This document shows, piece after piece, positions 1 through 5,769 of a stretch of 5,769 bases of DNA (its first letter is position 1; the number at the start of each line of letters is the position of its first letter). This stretch comes from Chitinophagaceae bacterium (GTDB taxonomy: Bacteria > Bacteroidota > Bacteroidia > Chitinophagales > Chitinophagaceae). Location: assembly GCA_025455665.1 (NCBI GenBank), contig JALOMC010000172.1:1-5769 (forward strand), read 5' to 3'. The position numbers and the translations under genes are program-made. Below the pieces are notes generated by a model, which had not been told where the DNA came from, did not search any database, and saw nothing but the letters and a program-made list of their open reading frames with translations.

Positions 1-2
1 CA

Positions 3-44
3 GATTGGCTGCATAACGGCATCCCTACACTCATGACCGCTTAG
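3..44 (+). CDS. Possible C-terminal tail of an upstream gene (partial)
   Basis: The frame starting at base 3 stays open for 13 codons (DWLHNGIPTLMTA) and stops at TAG 42-44. Its amino-acid make-up and mostly G/C third positions look protein-like, so it may be the end of a gene that enters from the left. The stretch is too short to name. The other two + frames close at 36 and 16. On the minus strand an ATG at 34-32 is also open to the left edge, so a leftward gene cannot be excluded. Confidence 0.3.
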   Translation, partial: DWLHNGIPTLMTA

Positions 45-83
45 ATTTGGATTTGAGAGGAAATAAAGCTGAATGACGAGCTT

Positions 84-195
84 TCGAACACTGGAACGCT
101 GAAACCTTCGAACTCCTGAACTCCTGAACTTGTGAACTCGTGAACCTCTGAACTCACATTGTCACATTATCGCATCATCCCATTATCACATTACC
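84..195. repeat. Phase-locked array of 14 degenerate 8-bp repeats
   Basis: A four-base core recurs every 8 bp without a slip. GAAC starts at 86, 94, 110, 118, 126, 134, 142 and 150, with a variant AAAC at 102. From 158 the core changes to ATT(G/A), seen at 158, 166, 182 and 190 with a variant ATCA at 174, still in the same 8-bp register. Typical units are CTGAACTC and GTGAACTC in the first part and ACATTATC in the second. The array has nine units of the first type and five of the second. It is non-coding and ends about 10 bp before the promoter motif of the glycosyltransferase gene. There is no spacer structure, so it is not a CRISPR array. I recall similar short GAAC and CACATT repeats from intergenic regions of related genomes; this was not checked. 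Confidence 0.85.
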
Positions 196-205
196 TCCCC
201 TCCTT

Positions 206-212
206 TACTTTG
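206..212 (+). promoter_or_regulatory. Candidate Bacteroidota -7 element of the glycosyltransferase gene
   Basis: TACTTTG, followed by CGCC, resembles the Bacteroidota -7 consensus TAnnTTTG with one spacer base instead of two. The TTTGCGCC part is identical to that before purQ. It ends only 5 bases before the ATG at 218, so the predicted transcript would be leaderless or nearly so. No clear -33 TTG was found. Confidence 0.5.
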
Positions 213-217
213 CGCCT

Positions 218-1132
218 ATGCAGCCTGCTCTCTCTATTGTGGTATGCACCTACAATCGGCAAAAGTTTATAACCGCCTGCCTGGAGCACCTGGCGGCCCA
301 AAGCCTGCCCGCCGGGCAGTGGGAGGCCATTGTAGTAGACAATGCCAGCACCGACCAAACCGCCAGTCTGGTGCAAGCCTTTATGCAGGCGCACCCGCAG
401 GTGCCACTGCGCTATGTGTACGAGGCGCAAAAAGGCCTCAGCCATGCCCGCAATCGCGGTATTGCCGAGGCCCGGGCCCCGATTGTAAGTTTTATTGATG
501 ATGACGCCGAAGCCGTGCCCGGTTTTGCAGCCGAACTGCTGCACTTTTTCGACACGCACCCCCACGCAGCGGGCGCCGGCGGCCGCGTACTGCCCAAGTA
601 CTCCGAAAAGCCCGAACCAGCGTGGATGAACAAATACCTGAACGGCTATATTGGCAAGGTAGATCACGGCGAAGGGCCCATCCGCCGCTTTGCCGGCCGC
701 ATGAAGTACCCCATCGGGTGCAACATGGCGTACCGCAAGGCTTTGCTGCTGCAGGCCGGTGGCTTTCGCCCCGACCTCACGTTTCGTGGCGACGATAAGT
801 ACATTTTCTACGCTGTATCAGCCATAAACCCGCAGGTGTATTACCTGCACCAGGCCATGGTACATCACAATATCGATGCCCACCGGCTGGAGTTTGATTA
901 TTTCAAAAAACTGTTTTTGAAGACGGGCAACGAAGAACGGCGCCGCATAGGCACCGGCGGCACCATCGCGGTGCTGGCCAAGCTGGCCGAGTACATGGCA
1001 AAATGGGCAGTATCGGTCGGGTTATGGGGAGTGTTTACGCTTCGCGGCCAGTATAGCAAGGGCTTGTACACCATGTACAGCCAGTGGTTTACTTTGCAGG
1101 GCTTTCTCACACGAGAGGTGTTTGTGCGATAA
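218..1132 (+). CDS. Family 2 glycosyltransferase (GT-A fold)
   Basis: This 304-residue protein should transfer a sugar from a nucleotide-sugar donor to a glycan or lipid acceptor at the cytoplasmic face, as in polysaccharide or cell-surface glycan synthesis. Visible GT2 marks are the N-terminal strand SIVVCTYNR (6-14), the nucleotide-binding VVDNASTD (39-46), GLSHARNRG (73-81), the metal-binding DXD-type acidic cluster DDD (94-96), and IGCNMAYRK (166-174). RGDDKYIFYA (190-199) sits where many family members have a GED-type acceptor motif, so the catalytic acid is probably in this GDD. The C-terminus (about 251-275) is moderately hydrophobic and may touch the membrane. The ATG at 218 is chosen because the first strand follows directly and the -7 motif lies just upstream. 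No Shine-Dalgarno is seen; the upstream sequence is pyrimidine-rich. No polysaccharide cluster is visible around it, so donor and acceptor are unknown. Confidence 0.9.
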   Translation: MQPALSIVVCTYNRQKFITACLEHLAAQSLPAGQWEAIVVDNASTDQTASLVQAFMQAHPQVPLRYVYEAQKGLSHARNRGIAEARAPIVSFIDDDAEAVPGFAAELLHFFDTHPHAAGAGGRVLPKYSEKPEPAWMNKYLNGYIGKVDHGEGPIRRFAGRMKYPIGCNMAYRKALLLQAGGFRPDLTFRGDDKYIFYAVSAINPQVYYLHQAMVHHNIDAHRLEFDYFKKLFLKTGNEERRRIGTGGTIAVLAKLAEYMAKWAVSVGLWGVFTLRGQYSKGLYTMYSQWFTLQGFLTREVFVR

Positions 1133-1138
1133 GATGGT

Positions 1139-1147
1139 TAATTTTTG
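1139..1147 (+). promoter_or_regulatory. Candidate -7 element for the Gly/Trp-rich secreted protein gene
   Basis: TA, three spacer bases, then TTTG followed by CCC: a loose match to TAnnTTTG. The nine bases ATTTTTGCC (1141-1149) recur exactly at 2912-2920 before the next gene. With the ATG at 1289 the leader would be about 135-140 nt. The spacing is imperfect and no -33 box is evident. Confidence 0.35.
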
Positions 1148-1288
1148 CCCGACAACGCCTTTTGCCATACCATATCTGCCAGAAATTTGTTTAAAAGAAA
1201 AAGCGATGCCAGTCGAACCTTTCGGGTACCTGCAGCATCTATAGTTTCAAACAGCCAACCGGCTGCTCAAATAAAGAGGATGAATCAA

Positions 1289-2845
1289 ATGATCAGATTG
1301 AACGCCTTTTGTCGCCCTTTCCTGCTGATATTCATGTGGGCCGCCGCACCGGCCGTTTTTGGGCAAAAGCTGACTTACTCGGTGCCCGAAAAATATGAGG
1401 CCCGCCAAACCAACTTCGACATCATTGGCAAATACGGCGAGAATGTGCTGGTGTACAAAAACTTCCGCGATAAAAACTACATCTCGGTGTACGACCGCGA
1501 CATGAAAGTGATCGACAATGTAGACCTCGATTTTTTACCCAACCGGCTGATCGAAGCATCTTTTGTGGCACACCCCGACTTCAGCTATCTCTTCTTTCAG
1601 TACAACCAGCGGGGCATAGTACACCTGAAGGCCGTAAAGCTGGACGCCAAAGGCAACAAGCTGACGGAGCCCATGGAAATAGACACTACCGTGGTTGGCA
1701 CCAACAACGACGATAAGATCTATTCCATTTTGCCAAGCGAAGACAAAAGCAAACTGCTCATCTTCAGAATCAATACCAAAAACGAGCGGCGTTTTCAGTT
1801 CAAAACCCTGCTGTTTGACAAGGAGCTAAACCTGCAGCACAGCAGCAGGCTGGGCCTTGATATGGCCGAACGCAACGACTTTCTGACCGATTTTTTGATT
1901 GACAACGACGGGAACCTCGTTTTTGGCAAGGGCATCCGGCTGGGCAATGCCGACAACATCAACAAGTTTTTTCTGGTGACCAAGCCCTACAACCAGGACC
2001 AGTTCCTGTTTCGGGAGCTGCAGTTTGAAAACATCAGCCTGGATGAGGTGAAATTGAAAATTGACAATTTCAACAAGCGATACCTCTTTACCGGCTTCTA
2101 CTATCCGGGCCGAAAAGGCAGCATCGAAGGGGTGGCCACTGCCATTTTTGATAGAACCAAACTAGAGTGGGTGGTACGCACCACTACGCCGTTTGATGAT
2201 CAATTGCGAGAAGACAACCGCGGCAATCAGAACTTCAAGAATGCCTTCAACGACTTCTTCATTCACGAAGTCACCATCCGCAGCGACGGCGCCTTTTTGA
2301 TTAATGCCGAAAGCAACTACCAAAGCAACCGCGGTGGTGGTATGCCCTTCAACCGGTGGGATATGATGAACCCGTGGATGGGCCCCATGGGCTGGGGCGG
2401 CGGTTGGGGCACGCCCTGGGGCTGGGGTGGCTCACCCTGGGGCTGGGGTTCGCCCTGGTGGGGATCGCAAAACAACAATACCCGCTTCCATGCCGACAAT
2501 ATCATTGTAATGGCATTTGATAAAAATGGTAAACTGCTGCTGAGCAACCAGGTGGTGAAATCGCAGTTTGATGATAACAGTGCCAATGCCATCAGCTATT
2601 TTATGGCCAACACCGGCAATGGGCTGCAATACATCTACAACGACTATGAAAGCCGCAACCTGGTATTGGCCTACCAAACGCTCAATCCCGAAGGCCGCGT
2701 CATCCGCAATCCTACCATGAAGAGCCTGGAGCGGGACTACAAGTTCTTACCTCGCCTGTCCAAACAAATCGATCGCAAAACCATCATCATTCCCTGCCTG
2801 TACCGCAATTCATTGTGCTTTGCCCGCATGGAGTTTCCGGCATAA
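1289..2845 (+). CDS. Secreted protein of unknown function with Gly/Trp-rich insert
   Basis: I do not recognise the family. From ATG 1289 the protein has 518 residues. It starts with a signal peptide: MIR, a hydrophobic core to about residue 24, and likely cleavage after VFG (G25|Q26), so it should be exported. The body alternates short strand-like segments with Asp/Asn/Gly turns, such as VYDRDMK, DAKGNK, DNDGN and FDKNGKL. This suggests a repeated beta architecture, possibly propeller-like; that is inference. Residues 349-392 are a low-complexity insert rich in Gly, Trp, Pro and Met. The reading frame is open back to a TTG at 1145, but that TTG lies inside the promoter-like TTTTTG and would put about 48 residues before the signal peptide. 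ATG 1280 is also possible. ATG 1289 is preferred because AAAGAGGA ends 8 bases before it, one of the few Shine-Dalgarno-like sites here. A terminator follows the stop codon. Confidence 0.8.
   Translation: MIRLNAFCRPFLLIFMWAAAPAVFGQKLTYSVPEKYEARQTNFDIIGKYGENVLVYKNFRDKNYISVYDRDMKVIDNVDLDFLPNRLIEASFVAHPDFSYLFFQYNQRGIVHLKAVKLDAKGNKLTEPMEIDTTVVGTNNDDKIYSILPSEDKSKLLIFRINTKNERRFQFKTLLFDKELNLQHSSRLGLDMAERNDFLTDFLIDNDGNLVFGKGIRLGNADNINKFFLVTKPYNQDQFLFRELQFENISLDEVKLKIDNFNKRYLFTGFYYPGRKGSIEGVATAIFDRTKLEWVVRTTTPFDDQLREDNRGNQNFKNAFNDFFIHEVTIRSDGAFLINAESNYQSNRGGGMPFNRWDMMNPWMGPMGWGGGWGTPWGWGGSPWGWGSPWWGSQNNNTRFHADNIIVMAFDKNGKLLLSNQVVKSQFDDNSANAISYFMANTGNGLQYIYNDYESRNLVLAYQTLNPEGRVIRNPTMKSLERDYKFLPRLSKQIDRKTIIIPCLYRNSLCFARMEFPA
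2333..2464 (+). repeat. Gly/Trp-rich low-complexity segment with tandem PWGWG units
   Basis: This part of the secreted protein gene encodes residues 349-392. It runs from a GGG-MPF start through Met/Trp/Pro-rich sequence into near-tandem units TPWGWGG, SPWGWG and SPWWG. At DNA level the repeat (about 2409-2461) is built on CCCTGGGGCTGGGG, which suggests expansion by slippage. The flanks return abruptly to ordinary sequence (SNYQSNR before, SQNNN after), so it looks like a loop inserted into a folded domain. Confidence 0.8.
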
Positions 2846-2882
2846 CACAGCTGTTGAATCAACCGGTTTGAATGTGATAAAG

Positions 2883-2917
2883 TAAAGCCCTGCGCTGGCG
2901 GGGCTTTAAATATTTTT
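2883..2917 (+). terminator. Rho-independent-type terminator after the secreted protein gene
   Basis: A strong hairpin begins 37 bases after the TAA at 2845. TAAAGCCC (2883-2890) pairs with GGGCTTTA (2901-2908). Inside this, T2891-G2900, G2892-C2899 and C2893-G2898 close a GCTG tetraloop, giving an 11-bp stem. The 3' side continues into AATATTTTT, a U-rich tail. That tail is also the start of the next gene's promoter motif. Confidence 0.75.
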
Positions 2918-2918
2918 G
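2911..2918 (+). promoter_or_regulatory. -7 element of the DUF6427-like gene
   Basis: TATTTTTG is an exact match to the Bacteroidota TAnnTTTG consensus and is followed by CCG. Transcription would start about 4-7 bases downstream, giving a leader of roughly 25 nt to the GTG at 2949. The motif overlaps the T-tract of the preceding terminator. No convincing -33 TTG is seen at the usual distance. Confidence 0.6.
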
Positions 2919-2948
2919 CCGCCTTCGTATCACCTTAGCTATCTCGTT

Positions 2949-3941
2949 GTGATTGGCGTATTCAGAGAAAGAAGTGCCTTGCAGGTACCGGCCCTGCTGG
3001 TGCTGGCCTTGTTGCTAAAAATGGGCTACACCGCCTACCAGCTACCCACAACCGGCTACCCACAGCCGGGCGGGCTGCTGGTGCAGTGGATAAACCAACA
3101 CCTGGTGGGGCACTACAGCCAGCCTTTTCTCAATGTGCTTTGCCTGCTTTTGCTGCTCGGGTCGGCTTTTTATGCCAATGTGGTGGCCAATAACCGGCGC
3201 CTTTTTCAGCACCGTAGCCTGCTGGTAGCGCTTTGTGTGCTGCTGTTTTCCAGCTTGTTTCCGGGTACCAATGTGCAGCTGCCAGCCCTGCTGGTATTGC
3301 CACTGCTCATTGCTTGTTTTGCCGTCCTCACCCGCCTTTACCAAACCGATAAGGCCCGCAGCCACATCGTGAATGCGGGCATCCTGGCGGGCCTCGCCTA
3401 TTTGCTGTACCACCCCGCCCTGCTGCTGATTCCTGCCTGCTTTGTAGGCCTGGCGCACATGCGGCCCTTCCGGCTGGCAGAGTGGCTGCTGCTGCTGGTA
3501 GGCCTGCTTACCCCCGCCTATTTTGTGCTGGCCATCGAGTTTTTGACCAACCACTGGCAGCCTGCCAGGCACCTGCCCCAGTGGCAGGGTACCGCCCTTG
3601 CAGCGCCCGATACCCTGTATTGGTGGGTGGCAGCCGGCATGGGGGTACTATGGCTGCTGCTGGGCTTTGCCAGCTGGAACCAGCAAACCCGCCGCATGGT
3701 CATCCAAATCAGAAAAAACTGGTACGCCCTGCTTTTTATAGGCCTGCTACTGGTACCCGCTATGCTGCTATGGCCTGGCCACCTGTATGGGGTGCTGGCC
3801 CTGCTCAGTTTTCCGGTGGGCTGCCTGCTGGCCAGCACCTTTGCCGGCGAGGGCAAAGGCATTGGGCAGTTGGTATTTTTTTGGCTGCTTATCATAGCCA
3901 CGGCAGTGGTAGGCTGGGGCTGGAAAAGCGGCGCCATGTAG
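2949..3941 (+). CDS. Polytopic inner-membrane protein, DUF6427-like
   Basis: The protein has 330 residues and is almost entirely hydrophobic, with about nine or ten membrane segments, among them about 11-24, 60-79, 111-129, 143-168, 178-197, 224-242, 258-276, 278-297 and 305-324. The region HPALLL...RPFRLAEWLLLLVGLLTP (155-189), with its RPF-x(2)-EW and GLLTP signature, fits my recollection of DUF6427 proteins of Bacteroidota. Their function is unknown; none is claimed here. The frame is open back to a TTG at 2916, but that codon lies inside the TATTTTTG promoter and could not be on the transcript. GTG 2949 gives an MIGVFRE start, the kind of short N-terminus expected before the first helix, so it is preferred. 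The gene is Leu-rich with many CTG codons. It is followed 60 bases later by purQ, which has its own promoter motif. Confidence 0.7.
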   Translation: MIGVFRERSALQVPALLVLALLLKMGYTAYQLPTTGYPQPGGLLVQWINQHLVGHYSQPFLNVLCLLLLLGSAFYANVVANNRRLFQHRSLLVALCVLLFSSLFPGTNVQLPALLVLPLLIACFAVLTRLYQTDKARSHIVNAGILAGLAYLLYHPALLLIPACFVGLAHMRPFRLAEWLLLLVGLLTPAYFVLAIEFLTNHWQPARHLPQWQGTALAAPDTLYWWVAAGMGVLWLLLGFASWNQQTRRMVIQIRKNWYALLFIGLLLVPAMLLWPGHLYGVLALLSFPVGCLLASTFAGEGKGIGQLVFFWLLIIATAVVGWGWKSGAM

Positions 3942-3956
3942 GCAGGGGCATTCAGT

Positions 3957-3964
3957 TATCTTTG
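3957..3964 (+). promoter_or_regulatory. -7 element of purQ
   Basis: TATCTTTG matches TAnnTTTG exactly and continues as CGCC, like the motif before the glycosyltransferase gene. It ends 37 bases before the purQ ATG, so the leader would be about 30-34 nt. An inverted repeat GCGCC-N5-GGCGC (3964-3978) covers the predicted start point. No clear -33 box was found. Confidence 0.65.
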
Positions 3965-4001
3965 CGCCGGCCAGGCGCCATTTTGTATAAAAAGCGACAC
4001 T

Positions 4002-4682
<681 letters not shown>

Positions 4683-4744
4683 TCGGGTCTTGCCACTGCC
4701 TTGCTTGTAAAAGTTGTCAAAACATTTACAGAAATAAAAGGCCA

Positions 4745-4774
4745 ACGTCGGCAAGGTTACAGTTTGCCGCACGT
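4745..4774. promoter_or_regulatory. Imperfect dyad over a candidate promoter, possible operator
   Basis: ACGTCGGCAA (4745-4754) and TTGCCG-C-ACGT (4764-4774) are inverted copies with ten matching positions and one extra base (C4770), separated by 9 bases. The centre and right arm contain TACAGTTTG (4758-4766), a TA-N3-TTTG promoter-like motif followed by CCG. A regulator bound to the dyad would cover the promoter. It could equally form an RNA stem, but no T-tract follows, so it does not look like a terminator. Confidence 0.45.
4758..4766 (+). promoter_or_regulatory. Candidate -7 element of the DsbD-like operon
   Basis: TACAGTTTG followed by CCG is a TAnnTTTG-like motif with three spacer bases. 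It is the best such match between purQ and the DsbD-like gene. Transcription would start near 4770-4773, giving a leader of about 75 nt that contains the hairpin at 4796-4817. Confidence 0.35.
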
Positions 4775-4795
4775 ATGTGTCCTAAACTTGCTCCC

Positions 4796-4822
4796 GGCTG
4801 GTGCTATTGCGCCAGTCTTTTA
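4796..4822 (+). terminator. Hairpin plus T-run: purQ terminator or leader attenuator
   Basis: GGCTGGTGC (4796-4804) pairs with GCGCCAGTC (4809-4817) around a TATT loop. The stem has nine pairs, two of them G-U, and TTTTA follows. By shape it is a weak intrinsic terminator. It lies about 114 bases after the purQ stop and 25 bases before the next ATG. If the promoter at 4758-4766 is real, the hairpin sits inside the leader of the DsbD-like gene and could attenuate it. Confidence 0.5.
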
Positions 4823-4846
4823 TGCATCAAAAAACGTTTTGTTGGT

Positions 4847-5299
4847 ATGAAGCATTTATTGACCCTGATACTAGCAGCCGCCCTGGGCCTTCAGGCGCAG
4901 GCACAGGTAAAAAATCCGGTAAAGTGGGCCTTTACCTCCAGGCAAATTGACGCCACCACCTACGAGCTTATCATCACAGCCAACATCGATCCGGGCTGGC
5001 ATATTTATACCACCGACCACAAGGCCGATATTGGCGTGGCCACCACTTTACTGTTCAAAAACAACCCGCTGGGCACCACCCAGGGTAAGCTGAAAGTAAT
5101 AGGCAAACCGGTAAGCCACCGCGACCCCTCTACCGGCGAAATGGTGAAGTTTTATGAAAAAACTGTACAGTTTGTACAACAGGTGAAGCTGAAAAGCCCT
5201 GTAAAAACCTCATTTAGCGGTACGGTAGAGTTTATGGCCTGCGACGACAAGCAGTGCCTGGCCCCTACCGAAAAAGCCTTCACCATTGCCCTGCAATAA
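4847..5299 (+). CDS. Secreted DsbD N-terminal-domain (DsbD-alpha) protein
   Basis: This 150-residue protein has a signal peptide (MKHLLTLILAAALGLQAQA, cleavage near residue 19-20), so it should act in the periplasm. The mature part resembles the N-terminal domain of DsbD, which carries reducing equivalents from the membrane part of DsbD to periplasmic thiol proteins. Visible marks are PGWHIYTTDHKADIGVATTLLF (49-70) and FMACDDKQCLAP (129-140). Cys132 and Cys137 form the likely redox pair; the four-residue spacing is what I recall for Bacteroidota homologues (CDDxxCLPP). In most DsbD proteins this domain is fused to membrane and thioredoxin domains, but here it ends at a stop codon after the domain, so it is a stand-alone version. 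The frame is open far upstream, but ATG 4847 is chosen because it directly precedes the signal peptide. The next gene starts 39 bases on, with no promoter motif between, implying an operon. Confidence 0.85.
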   Translation: MKHLLTLILAAALGLQAQAQVKNPVKWAFTSRQIDATTYELIITANIDPGWHIYTTDHKADIGVATTLLFKNNPLGTTQGKLKVIGKPVSHRDPSTGEMVKFYEKTVQFVQQVKLKSPVKTSFSGTVEFMACDDKQCLAPTEKAFTIALQ

Positions 5300-5338
5300 T
5301 GCCGACCCGGCTTTGTCCGACTTTCTCAAATCTGCCGA

Positions 5339-5769
5339 ATGAAGAAACTATTGTTGGGCTGCTGGTGCCTGCTGGCTACCTGCCTTACCGCCCTTGCACA
5401 GGAGGAGCCCAGCTTTGTTGTACAAGCCAGCCGCACCAGCGATAGCACGGCGCAGCTCAGCATCAAAGCAAAGCTGCCTGATAGTCTGCTGCTGTTTTCT
5501 GTAAAAAAGCGGGGCGCCGACGACCCATTTGTAAGCATGCTGCAGCTGGATACCAGCCGGGGCCTGCGCCTGCTGGCTACCGATACCGCTACAGAAAAAG
5601 GCAGCTTGCAACTGCTGCCCGATGGCAGCGGCAGCAGCTATCGCCTGTTTGCCGATAGTGTAGAGTTCATTTACAGCATACACACCGGCCGGCAAGACAG
5701 CCTCAGCGGTTCGTTTGTATGGCTGGGCAAAAAAGGCGATGAATTTCCGAACGGAGAAGAAAAATGGGA
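5339..5769 (+). CDS. Secreted protein, probably DsbD-type partner (5' part only)
   Basis: A frame opens at ATG 5339 and runs to the window edge without a stop codon (143 complete codons). It starts with a signal peptide (MKKLLLGCWCLLATCLTALA, cleavage at ALA|Q). LATC inside it is a poor lipobox, so signal peptidase I is favoured. The visible mature part (21-143) is a beta-rich soluble domain. By eye, SVEFIYSI...DSLSGSFVWLGKKGDEFPNGEEK (107-142) lines up with TVQFVQQV...TSFSGTVEFMACDDKQCLAPTEK in the preceding protein, with the two cysteines absent. This suggests a degenerate DsbD N-terminal-like domain. From that and the operon context, I infer that the missing part carries the DsbD membrane and thioredoxin domains. 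The visible part alone does not prove it. Confidence 0.6.
   Translation, partial: MKKLLLGCWCLLATCLTALAQEEPSFVVQASRTSDSTAQLSIKAKLPDSLLLFSVKKRGADDPFVSMLQLDTSRGLRLLATDTATEKGSLQLLPDGSGSSYRLFADSVEFIYSIHTGRQDSLSGSFVWLGKKGDEFPNGEEKW

Noticed and set aside
84..195. CRISPR array
   Set aside because: Units are 8 bp, contiguous and degenerate, with no unique spacers and no cas genes nearby.
194..207. CCTCCCCTCCTTTA, resembling the 3' end of 16S rRNA
   Set aside because: It is only a short pyrimidine-rich stretch before a promoter, with no other rRNA sequence around it.
1072..1097. TACTTTGC-like promoter inside the end of the glycosyltransferase gene
   Set aside because: It resembles the motif at 206 but lies in coding sequence about 190 bases before the next start; a closer candidate exists at 1139.
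2853..2868. Overlapping small palindromes GTTGA-A-TCAAC and AACCGGTT
   Set aside because: The arms are only 4-5 bp, too short to separate from chance, and they sit just before a much stronger terminator.
3042..3572. Long minus-strand frame opposite the DUF6427-like gene
   Set aside because: It is Gln-rich because it reads the antisense of CTG leucine codons. The + strand frame gives a coherent membrane protein.

Overview
The window looks like chromosomal DNA from a Bacteroidota bacterium, most likely of the Chitinophagaceae type. Three things suggest this. The -7 promoter motifs are of the TAnnTTTG class. Most starts lack a clear Shine-Dalgarno sequence. The protein families include a DUF6427-like membrane protein and a DsbD N-terminal domain with a CDDxxC motif. 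All complete genes lie on the + strand. Family assignments come from motif recognition alone; no database search was possible.

Layout. Positions 1-205 are non-coding apart from a possible gene tail at 3-44. They hold a phase-locked array of 14 degenerate 8-bp units (84-195) that ends about 10 bp before a promoter-like motif. Next come a family 2 glycosyltransferase (218-1132), a secreted protein of unknown function with a Gly/Trp-rich insert (1289-2845), and a terminator hairpin whose T-tract merges with the next promoter (2883-2918). These are followed by a DUF6427-like polytopic membrane protein with a GTG start (2949-3941), purQ (4002-4682), and a 164-bp intergenic region with a dyad and a terminator-like hairpin. 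The window ends with a secreted DsbD N-terminal-like protein (4847-5299) and the first 143 codons of another secreted protein, probably the partner DsbD-type protein (5339 to the edge).

How the genes relate. Most genes look like separate transcription units, because five of the six starts have their own TA-N(1-3)-TTTGC(C/G) motif upstream. The exception is the last pair, 39 bp apart with no promoter motif between them, which reads as a two-gene operon for periplasmic thiol-disulfide exchange. PurQ is the glutaminase subunit for the fourth step of purine synthesis; its partners purS and purL are not in the window. No defence system, mobile element, CRISPR array, tRNA or rRNA was seen. The most unusual items are the octamer array, the regulatory structures before the DsbD-like gene, and the Gly/Trp-rich insert.
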